Below, one piece after another: positions 23,142 through 31,828 of a stretch of 64,000 nucleotides of DNA. The position numbers and the translations under genes are program-made. Within the stretch, counting starts at the first letter, position 1. The number at the start of each line of letters is the position of its first letter. The notes beneath the pieces were generated by a model. The model ran no database searches, was not told where the DNA came from, and was given only the letters and a program-made list of their open reading frames with translations. This DNA is from Zhengella sedimenti (GTDB taxonomy: Bacteria; Pseudomonadota; Alphaproteobacteria; Rhizobiales; Rhizobiaceae), in contig NZ_JBKFFP010000004.1 of the NCBI RefSeq assembly GCF_046506625.1, positions 310,001 through 374,000 of the forward strand. Reading direction: 5' to 3'.

Positions 23142-24920
23142 ATGCCATTCGTCAGACACAGCCTGCGTTTCGCGCAGGCTGTGTCGGCCTTGTGCCTTTT
23201 TGCGCTGGCCGCACCGGCTGCGGCCCAGGAGGGTGCTGGTCTTGGCGGTCCCGGTGCGGTGCAATTGCCATCGGCCGCAGAGACACTTGTCGTCGAGTCT
23301 GTCGAGATCAGTATCACGAACCCGACCGGAGATCCGGAACGCGATGCCGGGATCCCGCGTCTGGCCGCCGGCCGCTCCGGACTTGTTCCGGGCGACCGGC
23401 TGTCATCGGCCGCATTGAACCTTGCCGTAACCCGCATTGCCGGCCTCGACGGTGTTTCGCGTGTCACGCCGCGCCTGGTCCAGGACGGCACGAGCAGTGC
23501 GCGGACCCGTGTCGTCTTCGAGGTCGAACTCGCGCACGTGGATGTCACGGGCAAGGCGGCGCCGTCACTGGCCGGGGATGGATTTGCAGGACTTCCCTAT
23601 CTCTGGCGAAGCGAACATGGTGCCCTGCGCCTGATCCTGGGCGGCGGGCACGGCATCTTCACCGACGGAAATCCCTGGTTCGGCAATGCCGCGGCATTCA
23701 CGACCGGGAATCCGCTGGTGCAGAACCCGGCCATCGGCGCCAATACGGGCCGGCGTGCGACATGGGGTGAATCGTGGATCGAGTTCGGCCTAGGCGGCGT
23801 CACGCAACTGGGGGACTCCAACCTGGCTCTCTATGGCGCGGTGACGGGAATTGGCGTTGCCTCGCGCGGACGGGACATATTCCGCGACGATCCGCGCCAG
23901 ACCCTGAACCTCGAGAAAGCCTATCTTGGCCTGCTCTGGGCGTCCGACGACCGCAGCCGCAGCGCGAACGTCTCGGTGGGACGCCTGAACTTCTCGCTGA
24001 ATGACGGCTTTCTCGTTTCGCAGTTCGGCTCGCAGTGGAATGCAGGCCCGCGCCCGGGGATCTATCTCGCGCCGCGCACCACGCATGACCTGGCCGCTGT
24101 CGGTACCTTCAAGTTCGACAACTGGACTGCCACCGCATTCTACCTTGACCCGAATGAATACGAGCCGCTGGAGAGCGATACGCGGCTGGCCGGGTTCAAC
24201 CTTCGCTACAACTTCACCGACCGCTTCTATGCCGATGGCTCCGTCATCAAGGCCGTGGGCTCCACGTCGCGCTATGCCGCTCCCACCGGGCCGGTAGGGA
24301 CGCGGAACGGGCTGGTGACCTATGCAGGGCATGTCCGGTGGGCCGAGCCGGGAATCGTGCCAGGGCTTTGGCTGGAAGGCGAACTGGCACACCAGCGCCA
24401 CTCCGATTTCGACATGAGCGCCTGGGCCGGCTATGCGACGATCGGCTACCTTGCGCAGGATCTGCCCTGGACGCCGAGCCTCTCCTACCGCTTCTCCGGC
24501 TTTTCCGGCGATGACCCGGCGACGGCGCGCTACGAGCGCTTCGACGCCCTCTATTCCGGCGGCCTGTCGGAATGGCTGCAGGGGATTTCGCTGGGAAAGG
24601 TTCTCAGGCCCGAGAACCGGCTGAGCCATCGCGTTCGACTGAATGTCGCGCCGACGAAGCGTCTCAACCTCACCTTTGACTGGTTTCTCCATCAGGCCGA
24701 CGAGCTGAACAATATCGGTGCCAACCCGGCCATAGCGGCGCTTGCCTCGAAGGACCTCGGGCAGGAATTCCAGATGACCGCGCGCTGGGCGGTTTCGGAA
24801 AAACTCTTCTTCCTCGGCGTGGCGAGCGTCGCCTTGCCCGGAGATGCGCTCAAGATTGCCGCAGGTGGCAATGCAAAGCCCTGGACCACGCTTCAGGCAC
24901 AGCTCTTCTGGTCCTACTAG
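23142..24920 (+). CDS. Outer-membrane beta-barrel protein (alginate-export/porin type) with POTRA-like N-terminal domain
   Basis: From ATG 23142 (after AAAGGATAGCC) the product has 592 residues with a signal peptide MPFVRHSLRF...APAAAQ (1-29). An in-frame ATG at 23115 is possible. Residues about 48-133 have the beta-alpha-alpha-beta-beta pattern of POTRA domains: a VESVEISI strand, GDRLSSAALNLAVTRIAGLDGV helices, then TRVVFEVEL. Residues about 145-592 are alternating strands ending in tyrosine (LQAQLFWSY), like alginate-export and carbohydrate porin barrels; RTTHDLAAVGTF and FNLRYNF are typical strand pairs. A POTRA domain on this kind of barrel is unusual. It is probably the outer-membrane route for the compound processed by the operon. 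Confidence 0.8.
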   Translation: MPFVRHSLRFAQAVSALCLFALAAPAAAQEGAGLGGPGAVQLPSAAETLVVESVEISITNPTGDPERDAGIPRLAAGRSGLVPGDRLSSAALNLAVTRIAGLDGVSRVTPRLVQDGTSSARTRVVFEVELAHVDVTGKAAPSLAGDGFAGLPYLWRSEHGALRLILGGGHGIFTDGNPWFGNAAAFTTGNPLVQNPAIGANTGRRATWGESWIEFGLGGVTQLGDSNLALYGAVTGIGVASRGRDIFRDDPRQTLNLEKAYLGLLWASDDRSRSANVSVGRLNFSLNDGFLVSQFGSQWNAGPRPGIYLAPRTTHDLAAVGTFKFDNWTATAFYLDPNEYEPLESDTRLAGFNLRYNFTDRFYADGSVIKAVGSTSRYAAPTGPVGTRNGLVTYAGHVRWAEPGIVPGLWLEGELAHQRHSDFDMSAWAGYATIGYLAQDLPWTPSLSYRFSGFSGDDPATARYERFDALYSGGLSEWLQGISLGKVLRPENRLSHRVRLNVAPTKRLNLTFDWFLHQADELNNIGANPAIAALASKDLGQEFQMTARWAVSEKLFFLGVASVALPGDALKIAAGGNAKPWTTLQAQLFWSY

Positions 24921-24922
24921 CA

Positions 24923-25405
24923 ATGGAAACACACCGGATGTCCGCCGCCGCACACGACCCGCGTGATCCCGCGGTTCTCCTCAAGGGCGCCCTGACTACG
25001 GGTGTAGCGAATGCCATCATCAACGGGGCGATCCAGGCCTACCTCATGGCCGGGCACGGACCCGTTGCCCTGACGGTCGATGCCATCGGCGGCGACGAGC
25101 ATACGGTCATGGGCGCCGCCGTCATGCTTGCAACACTGCTTGCCATGATCCTGACGGCTGTCGGGCATGCAACGCTGAAGGCGCCGAAAATCCCCTTTGT
25201 CCCCGCCGGGCTCTGGCTCGTGCTCAAGCATGGGCTGTTCGCGTTCGGCGCGATCGTGGCGCTTTCGATCCTTTGGCAGCGCCTCGCCGGGACGATCGTC
25301 GTGGGTGTCCCGGCCGCGGTCTCAATCCTGGCCCTTGTCGCCGGAATCGTCGCGGCCATCACCCACGCGATGACAATCAGATCCAGCGTGAAGGAAACGC
25401 CATGA
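24923..25405 (+). CDS. Hypothetical four-helix membrane protein
   Basis: The 160-residue protein has four hydrophobic segments (about 20-42, 65-85, 102-122, 126-148). Its start at 24923 is two bases after the porin stop, with an alternative ATG at 24938. It overlaps the MarC-family gene by four bases (ATGA at 25402), so the two are translationally coupled. The motif between helices 2 and 3, LKAPKIPFVPAGLWLVLKHG, has no family I recognise. Function unknown; it may partner the MarC protein. Confidence 0.75.
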   Translation: METHRMSAAAHDPRDPAVLLKGALTTGVANAIINGAIQAYLMAGHGPVALTVDAIGGDEHTVMGAAVMLATLLAMILTAVGHATLKAPKIPFVPAGLWLVLKHGLFAFGAIVALSILWQRLAGTIVVGVPAAVSILALVAGIVAAITHAMTIRSSVKETP

Positions 25406-25992
25406 ACGAACTGCCCTGGGACTCGCTTTTCGGCCTTCTTTTCATGACGATGGGTCCGATCCGCGCCATTGCCGTCTATTCCCATGTCGGGGAAGCAGAT
25501 GATGCGCCGGGCGTTCGGGCCCTTGCCTTTCGCTCAGCCGCGATGGTCGCGGCCGCGTTTGTGATGACTGTCCTGGTCGGCAGCGGGGTGCTGCAAGCCT
25601 GGGGCGTATCCTTCCCCGCACTGATCGGCGCATCCGGACTGGTTCTCATGGCACTTTCGCTCCAGGCGCTGATGGCGCCGGTCGCACCTGCGCCCGCCAT
25701 CGACCCCGAGAAGGTCCCGGCGGCGGCAATCGCCTTCCCGGGCCTCTTTCCCCCGATCGCTGTTGCTGTCCCCCTCATCTTCGCCGCACCCTTTCCCGGA
25801 TGGGACACGAAGATCGGCATTCTCGGTCTCGGCCTGGCTATCATCCTGGTCAACTGGCTGCTGATGCGCCACTCCAAGGCGATCCTGCGGGTCATAGGTC
25901 CGGTCCCGTTGCAGCTTTTCGGCGCCGTGTTCGGCCTTCTGCAGCTGTCACTCGGGCTCGAGTTCATCCTGGATGCCTGGAAGATGCTTTGA
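25402..25992 (+). CDS. MarC family integral membrane protein
   Basis: The 196 residues from ATG 25402 form six predicted helices with the MarC pattern. FGLLFMTMGPIRAIAVY is at the N-terminus (family: LFLLMDPLGAIPLF), followed by a charged loop, ALIGASGLVLMALSLQAL in helix 3, FPGLFPPIAVAVPL in the middle, and ILVNWLLMRHSKAILRVIGP near the end. MarC proteins are inner-membrane proteins of uncertain transport function. The start overlaps the stop of the upstream gene. It is the last gene of the unit that begins at 19235. Confidence 0.82.
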   Translation: MNELPWDSLFGLLFMTMGPIRAIAVYSHVGEADDAPGVRALAFRSAAMVAAAFVMTVLVGSGVLQAWGVSFPALIGASGLVLMALSLQALMAPVAPAPAIDPEKVPAAAIAFPGLFPPIAVAVPLIFAAPFPGWDTKIGILGLGLAIILVNWLLMRHSKAILRVIGPVPLQLFGAVFGLLQLSLGLEFILDAWKML

Positions 25993-26093
25993 GCCGGCAA
26001 ACGGAAACCGGCATGCACCCCTGCAAGGACCACTGCGGCCGGAAGCCGCAAGCAGAGAGATCAACAATGCCAAAACGCCCGAGAGGAATGTCC

Positions 26094-26483
26094 ATGAAAA
26101 ACCGCTCGCTCGCCCTTGTGGCGGGACTACTGTTTGCTTCTGTCCTGACCGGTGCGGCGCATTCCAGTCCCGCTGTCAATGCGACAAGGTCAATCAATGG
26201 CCCGGTCACCGGCATCGTCGACTACACCCTGGTCGCCGACCGCAGATACAACCGGCTGAAACCGGGATGCCGGGCTGCCTTCTGCCGCCCCGGATACAAT
26301 TTCGGCAAGTATGAAAGGTGGAAGCGCCGGCGCGACTTCGGACGAGCGGTGATAGGAACCGCCGTCATCGGCGCGATCATTGCGACCGCTGCCAACACCG
26401 TCCCGCCCCGTCCCTCGGACGACCTGTGCTGGGTGTGGACGGACGGTTCCCGCACGCGCGGGTACTGGAACTACTGCTACTGA
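26094..26483 (+). CDS. Small secreted or membrane-anchored hypothetical protein
   Basis: From ATG 26094 (GAGAGGA about 6 bases ahead; ATGs at 26088 and 26067 are in frame) the product has 129 residues. A signal peptide runs from MKNRSLALVAGLL to about AHSS. A basic region KYERWKRRRDFG precedes a hydrophobic glycine- and alanine-rich segment (AVIGTAVIGAIIATAA), and the end is CWVWTDGSRTRGYWNYCY. A C-terminal CWxW(T/S)D..RTRGYW.YC block recurs in small rhizobial secreted proteins of unknown role. Four cysteines could form two disulphides in the periplasm. Confidence 0.72.
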   Translation: MKNRSLALVAGLLFASVLTGAAHSSPAVNATRSINGPVTGIVDYTLVADRRYNRLKPGCRAAFCRPGYNFGKYERWKRRRDFGRAVIGTAVIGAIIATAANTVPPRPSDDLCWVWTDGSRTRGYWNYCY

Positions 26484-26527
26484 CGCCGCCGCCTTCTCCA
26501 GACAACCGAAACCCGGGACATGATCCA

Positions 26528-26884
26528 ATGCGCAAGTTCGCACCCCACGCCGCCGCTCTCGCCCTCACGGCCGCCCTTGGTTTGTCAGGGCCGGCAATGG
26601 CCGATGATGAAATGCTGGAAGCCCAGCAGTTCACGGAAGCGGTAAAGGATTTCGGCTATGCCGGCGGAGTGGCCTGGCAATGCGCGGAACCGGAAATCCA
26701 GACGGAGATCGAACGCCAGTCCATGATCTCCTACCATGGATTGGTACGCCTGTTCGGCACGGATGAAGCGTTCCTCTTCGCGGCCGCTTTCGGTGCCGGC
26801 ACCGCTGACCAGATCGACAAGGCCGAGTGCGAAGCCTTCGAAACCCGGTTCCGCGAGGGCCTGTCCAAGGCCAATGTCGAGTAG
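26528..26884 (+). CDS. Small secreted hypothetical protein
   Basis: The 118 residues start with a signal peptide MRKFAPHAAALALTAALGL, cleaved near GPAMA-DD. The mature part of about 95 residues is acidic and helical, with two cysteines (in AWQCAEPE and KAECEAFE) that may pair. No family recognised. It starts 44 bp after the preceding small secreted protein and may share its transcript. A short hairpin follows at 26889. Confidence 0.7.
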   Translation: MRKFAPHAAALALTAALGLSGPAMADDEMLEAQQFTEAVKDFGYAGGVAWQCAEPEIQTEIERQSMISYHGLVRLFGTDEAFLFAAAFGAGTADQIDKAECEAFETRFREGLSKANVE

Positions 26885-26888
26885 AACG

Positions 26889-26905
26889 CTGCCCGGTTTG
26901 GGCAG
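26889..26905 (+). terminator. Weak hairpin after the small secreted protein gene
   Basis: CTGCCC and GGGCAG form a perfect 6-bp stem around a 5-base loop, five bases past the stop codon. No T-run follows, so it is at most a weak or Rho-assisted terminator. Confidence 0.3.
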
Positions 26906-27011
26906 GTGAAGGGTGGCGAAAGCCGGGAATTGCCGAAAGATTGGCAGACCACGCATGGCGAGGCATTGTGATGTCTCGCGGTGCAGGCAGGATTGTACGG
27001 GACAGAAGCCC

Positions 27012-28946
27012 ATGATCGGCGCACATGCCTTCCGTCGCATTCTTTTCCATGTGCTCTTTCCCGTTGCGCTCGTACTGATTTTCTCCGGCCGCATCCCTCT
27101 CGCCCATGCCCAGCAGGACGGTCAGCCCGAACAGGCACACGAGACAGTCGCGCTGACCGAGAGCCCGCGCGACGTCATTTCGTCGTTCCTGGCCTTGCGC
27201 GATGAACTCGAAACCATGTTCGCCGACTACCTCGAGGAACGCGCCGTCGATCCACAACGTGCCCGTCTCAACCGCGAGCGGATGCGTTCCCTGCTTGACA
27301 TGAGCCAGGTTCCCGAGGCGGAACAGGATTATATCGGCGGCCGGACGGTTGCCTACCTGCTCGATATTTTCGGACGGATCAGGCTTCCCCAGGAGGGGGC
27401 GATTCCGGATGCAGGCGCATTTGACGGAGAAGACAACGCGGCTTGGCGCATACCTTCGACCCCTTTGCGGATCACGCGAATCCCCCAGGGTGAACGCGCC
27501 GGCGAGTTCCTCTTCGAGGCCCGCACGGTGAAGGTTGCGCCCCGCTTCTACGAGCAGATCAAGGCAATCCCGCTACGCACGGATCTGCCGTTCGAAAGCT
27601 GGGTGGACGAGATCCCCCAGCTTGCGGGTTCCTGGTTTCCGCCAGGTTTCGCCTCCTCCATCCCTGCCCCGTTGCGCAGCCTCTGGCTCGGAACACCGGT
27701 CTGGAAAACCATGGTGGTCGCGGCGGTTGTACTCATCCTGGCGGCGGGACTTGCATTCCTTGCAGGCCGGGTCCGCGCCCACCAGCCTGACGGGCGGATC
27801 CGCCAGGTGCTCTGGCAATCGCTCACACCGGCCTTGATTCTCGTCTGTCTGGCGGCTGTTCCGCCATTGTTGGGCGAGCAGCTTGTCCTGACCGGGGAAT
27901 TTGCGCGGATCCTGGCCAACGTCTTTCTTGTCCTCGCCCACATGGTGACAGCCTGGCTATTCTGGCTTGCCGCACGGCTCTTCTTTGAATGGCTGATCCT
28001 TTCGCCCAACATCAAGGATGGAAGCCTCGACGCGGACCTGCTTCGTCTCCTTGCCGGGGTCGTCGGACTGACGGGCGTTGTGATCATTCTGGCCTATGCC
28101 GGCCATCTCGTCGGCCTGCCGGTCATGAGTGTGGTTGCCGGCCTTGGCATTGGCGGAATTGCCGTCGCGCTTGCCGTTCGGCCCACGCTGGAGAATCTCA
28201 TCGGCGGGATCATACTCTACATCGACAAGCCGGTCCGGGTCGGCGATTTCTGCAGCTTCGGAACCGATACCGGGACGGTGGAGTCGATCGGTGTCCGCTC
28301 GACACAGATCAGGGCGCTCGACCGGACCCTGATTTCAATTCCGAATGCGCAGTTTGCCGACATGAAGCTCGTCAACTGGGCCCATTGCGACCGGATGCTG
28401 ATCCTGACCACGATCGGCCTTCGCTTCGAGACGACGCCGGACCAGTTGCGTTTCTTCCTCGCGGAAGTGCGGAAGATGTTCCATGCGCATCCCAGGATCG
28501 ATCCCGGAACCGTGCGTGTGCGCTATGAAGGTCCGGGCGAAAACGCCCGCAACGTCAATATCCGCGTCTATGCGCTCACGGCGGACTGGAACGACTTCTT
28601 CGCCATTCGCGAAGATGTCTTCCTGCGAATCGACGACCTCGTTGCCGAGGCCGGAGCCGCCTACGCTTTCCCGTCGCGCACGCTCTACCTTGGGCGCGAC
28701 GAGGGCCTCGATGAAACCCGGAAGGGTAATGCCGAGGCCATCGTGGATGCATGGCGCCAAAGCCGCCAACTCCCCTTCCCGCGCCTGTCCGAAGAGCAGA
28801 CGCAGGCCTTGCGCGGAACACTGGAGTATCCGCCGCATGGTTCGGTGGAATCGGAAGGCCGGTCCACACCTGGAACCGAGATCCCCGAGCGTCTTTCCGC
28901 CGAGCCGCAGTCGGAAACACCTGACCGCCCGAACCGGAACGAGTGA
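27012..28946 (+). CDS. Large MscS-family mechanosensitive ion channel
   Basis: From ATG 27012 the product has 644 residues. A signal peptide ends near LAHAQQD, followed by a periplasmic domain of about 190 residues. Five to six helices follow (about 236-255, 265-290, 305-330, 348-370, 375-405). The pore helix and MscS beta domain are marked by GIGGIAVALAVRPTLENLIGG, DKPVRVGDFCSFG, and ISIPNAQFADMKLVNW. Such channels open under membrane tension and release solutes during osmotic downshift. The C-terminal tail (about 600-644) is polar and disordered. It converges on the RTX gene at 29081. Confidence 0.9.
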   Translation: MIGAHAFRRILFHVLFPVALVLIFSGRIPLAHAQQDGQPEQAHETVALTESPRDVISSFLALRDELETMFADYLEERAVDPQRARLNRERMRSLLDMSQVPEAEQDYIGGRTVAYLLDIFGRIRLPQEGAIPDAGAFDGEDNAAWRIPSTPLRITRIPQGERAGEFLFEARTVKVAPRFYEQIKAIPLRTDLPFESWVDEIPQLAGSWFPPGFASSIPAPLRSLWLGTPVWKTMVVAAVVLILAAGLAFLAGRVRAHQPDGRIRQVLWQSLTPALILVCLAAVPPLLGEQLVLTGEFARILANVFLVLAHMVTAWLFWLAARLFFEWLILSPNIKDGSLDADLLRLLAGVVGLTGVVIILAYAGHLVGLPVMSVVAGLGIGGIAVALAVRPTLENLIGGIILYIDKPVRVGDFCSFGTDTGTVESIGVRSTQIRALDRTLISIPNAQFADMKLVNWAHCDRMLILTTIGLRFETTPDQLRFFLAEVRKMFHAHPRIDPGTVRVRYEGPGENARNVNIRVYALTADWNDFFAIREDVFLRIDDLVAEAGAAYAFPSRTLYLGRDEGLDETRKGNAEAIVDAWRQSRQLPFPRLSEEQTQALRGTLEYPPHGSVESEGRSTPGTEIPERLSAEPQSETPDRPNRNE

Positions 28947-29080
28947 ACCGGAAAGACGGTGGCGGCAGATCGCCGACAGCCTGCGCGTCCGTTGACGGAA
29001 AGTCGGCTAACCGTATCCGCCATTCATTCGAGCCACATGAAGAGCATGGCCCGGGACGGGGTTGCGCCCGCGCGGTGGCG

Positions 29081-29698
29081 TCACAGGATGAAATCAGCGG
29101 CGTCGATGCCAAGCCCGGTGCCGAGCAATTCGATGCGGAAGTCGGCCACGCCATCCCCGTTCACGTCGCCCTCGATGAAGGTCAGGCCGGAAAGTTCGAA
29201 GGAGCGGAGTTCTCCCGCATTGCCTGAGAAGAAACGTCCGACGAAACTGAAGGCCTGGTTGCCCGCCGTTCCACTGTCGGCATCGAGTGCCGACAGGTTG
29301 AACAGGTCGTCGCCGTCGGTGAAGTCCTGGATGCGGTCGCGGTCGGCGAACAGCAGGCCGGTATCGGTCAGCGACAGGTACACGAACGTATCGTTGTCAT
29401 TGCCGCCATAGATGATGTCCCTGCCCTCCCGTCCGCGCAAGGTATCGTTGCCGTTGTTGCCGAGAAGGATATCGCTGCCTGCGCCGCCATCGAGCAGGTT
29501 GACCTGTGCGGAACCGAACAGTCGGTCATCGAAATTGCTGCCGACGGCGTTCTCGAACCCGGAAATCGTGTCGCCGGTGGCATGGCCGCCGGTTGCCGTG
29601 TTGCCCCCGAGGAAAACCTGTACCGCGTCATTTGAATCCGCATAGTTCAGCGTATCGAAACCCGCCCCGCCTGAAAGCGTATCGGCCCCGGCACCGCC
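29081..29698 (-). repeat. Long inverted repeat, arm 1 (RTX 3' end)
   Basis: This stretch encodes the last 205 residues of the larger RTX protein and aligns without gaps to 34029-34646 on the opposite strand; 159 of 205 residues are identical by eye. The DNA is also clearly similar over the segment I compared. It is a duplicated secretion tail arranged as an inverted repeat around about 4.3 kb. Confidence 0.8.
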
Positions 29699-31828
29699 TC
29701 GGACAGTGTCGTTGCCGTCCCCGCCCGAAAGCGTGTCGTCGCCGATACCGCCGAAGATCTGGTCGTTTCCGCCGTTTCCGGTCAGGATGTTGGCGGAATC
29801 ATTGCCGGTCAGGGTGTTGCTGCCGTCATTGTCGATGACATTCTCGAAATTCGTGAACTCAGCCCCGAAGATGAAGAACGAGGATGCGGACAGATCGTAG
29901 TGGAGACCGGAGAAAGAATCCTGGCTTGCATCCAGCGTGTCAGTCTCCGTGCCGCCATCATACAGGCCCTGGCTGATGAAGATGTTGACGATGGTATCGT
30001 CACCGCCGCCACCGTAGACGGAATTCTCACCGGTGTCGGTGATCGTGTCATTGCCGTCGCCGCCGTAGATCGTGTCGTTGCCGAAACCCCCGTTGATGAA
30101 GTCGGCGACCGAGGAACCCGTGATGGTCTCGGCGTCCCCGTCGCCGAAGATTGTCACGCCGTCGCCCGGTTCGTTGAAGCCGGTAAAGCTGACGCCCGAC
30201 AGGTCCAGGATGGTCGCCGTGTCCATGAAGAAGGTGAGACGGTAGGTCTGTCCGGAATGAGCATCCGCAGAGACCGCATCGAAACCGGCAAACTGGTCCG
30301 CATTGAACTGCGCCTCGACGCTGCCACCCGTGGAACTGTCATAGTGCAGGGCTTCGACCGACGAAACCGTGTCATCCCTGAAGTTGTAGGTCGCTGAAGT
30401 GAAACTGCGGACGATGAGCGTATCGGTATCTGTGCCGCCATCATAGGTTTCGCCTGCCTCGTCGTAGCCGTCCTGGACATAAAGTAAATCGTTGCCGACG
30501 CCACCATAGAGTCTGTCGATGCCCGAAAAGCCGAACAGGAGATCGATACCGTCGCCACCCTCGATCACGTTTGCATCGCCGTTGCCGATCAGGATATCGC
30601 CATGGGCCGATCCCGTCAGGTTCTCGATGCTGGAGAAAGTGTCGCCCTCCGCATCGCCGCCACTGGCCGAATTGATCACGAGATCGATCGTCACCCCGGC
30701 AGCCGAGTCCGCGTAACTCGCTGTGTCGGTTCCGTTGCCGCCATTCAGCGAGTCGGCGCCCGCCCCGCCTTCGATCGTGTCATTCTGCGAGGTGCCCGTG
30801 ATGGTCTCATCATCCCCGTCACCGATAATCCTGAACACGTCATTGCCATCCCAGTCGATGAAGGACAGCCCGGACAGGTCCAGAACGGTATCCAGCCCCA
30901 TGAAAACGTCGATCCGGTTGATAGATCCGGCCTGTTCGTTTCCGTCGATCGTTGCGGAAAGGCTGACCTCACCGACACCGAACTGGCCGGCATTCATCAG
31001 CAGGGTCCGCTCGTTCGCGATACCGTCGAAGAAGAATTGCACTTCCTCTACACTCAGGAACGTAACGGAACGAACATCAACGATGCCATCGGATCCCGTC
31101 ACGAAGATCCGGTCGTTGAGCCCGTCGCCGCCATCCCATGTGCCTGTGTAGACCGCTGGTGCGCCGGTGGAAAACCGGAGGAAATCATCTCCCGAACCGG
31201 CATCCACGATGTCGTTTCCCGACCCGGCAATGATGGTGTCGCTGCCGCCGCCGCCATAGATTTCATCGTCGATCGACGATCCTTCAATGGTTTCGGCACT
31301 GTTGTCACCGGTGATCTCGAACGAGGCGTTCGTGGTGCTGCCGGTAAATGTCAGACCGGACAGGTCAAGCGAAGTGTCGGCACCCATCGAGATCTGGATG
31401 ATCTCGAAATTGTCGTCCCAGATATCGAAGGAAACGGCGCCGGTCAGCGAGAACCCGCCACAGAACTGGTCGGCATCGAGCATGACCGTACGGCTATTGC
31501 CGAATTCGCTGTCATTCAGTTCGAGACGCTCGATGGAGGTCAGTGTCACGCCTGTCAGGTCATGAACGAAGTTTCCAATCCCGGAGAAGCGGACAGTATC
31601 GAGACCGCCGCCGCCGTTCAGCGTTGCGCCGGTCACGACAACGGAACCAGCGATCTCGAAGATGTCGCCGCCGCTCCCGGCGACGACCGTGTCGGCGCCG
31701 CCGCCAAGCAGGAAATCGTCGCCGTTGCCATCCTGGAGGTCGGCCACCGTGCCGCCCGTGAAACCGGTCAGCGTTCCATTCGAGGCATTCGCCGTGTCCG
31801 CGCCCGCCGTCCCCGTGAAAATGGTCAT
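29081..31828 (-). CDS. RTX-type calcium-binding protein, probable type I secretion substrate (larger copy)
   Basis: The start at 31828 (MTIFTGTAGADTANA) follows AGGGAAGG; 915 residues. Many GGxGxDxL nonapeptides occur, for example at about 191-216, 353-365, 423-452, 579-614 and 683-725; they bind calcium outside the cell. Between them are three related beta-rich modules ending in LDLSGLTF, LDLSGLSF and LDLSGVSF (near 155, 317 and 542). The last 205 residues (711-915) hold an IEGDVNGDGVADF dockerin-like loop and a hydrophobic end ADFIL, the usual C-terminal secretion signal. No protease or lipase motif is visible. The secretion genes are not nearby. Possible roles are adhesin, biofilm matrix or surface layer. 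Confidence 0.88.
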   Translation of the reverse strand: MTIFTGTAGADTANASNGTLTGFTGGTVADLQDGNGDDFLLGGGADTVVAGSGGDIFEIAGSVVVTGATLNGGGGLDTVRFSGIGNFVHDLTGVTLTSIERLELNDSEFGNSRTVMLDADQFCGGFSLTGAVSFDIWDDNFEIIQISMGADTSLDLSGLTFTGSTTNASFEITGDNSAETIEGSSIDDEIYGGGGSDTIIAGSGNDIVDAGSGDDFLRFSTGAPAVYTGTWDGGDGLNDRIFVTGSDGIVDVRSVTFLSVEEVQFFFDGIANERTLLMNAGQFGVGEVSLSATIDGNEQAGSINRIDVFMGLDTVLDLSGLSFIDWDGNDVFRIIGDGDDETITGTSQNDTIEGGAGADSLNGGNGTDTASYADSAAGVTIDLVINSASGGDAEGDTFSSIENLTGSAHGDILIGNGDANVIEGGDGIDLLFGFSGIDRLYGGVGNDLLYVQDGYDEAGETYDGGTDTDTLIVRSFTSATYNFRDDTVSSVEALHYDSSTGGSVEAQFNADQFAGFDAVSADAHSGQTYRLTFFMDTATILDLSGVSFTGFNEPGDGVTIFGDGDAETITGSSVADFINGGFGNDTIYGGDGNDTITDTGENSVYGGGGDDTIVNIFISQGLYDGGTETDTLDASQDSFSGLHYDLSASSFFIFGAEFTNFENVIDNDGSNTLTGNDSANILTGNGGNDQIFGGIGDDTLSGGDGNDTVRGGAGADTLSGGAGFDTLNYADSNDAVQVFLGGNTATGGHATGDTISGFENAVGSNFDDRLFGSAQVNLLDGGAGSDILLGNNGNDTLRGREGRDIIYGGNDNDTFVYLSLTDTGLLFADRDRIQDFTDGDDLFNLSALDADSGTAGNQAFSFVGRFFSGNAGELRSFELSGLTFIEGDVNGDGVADFRIELLGTGLGIDAADFIL

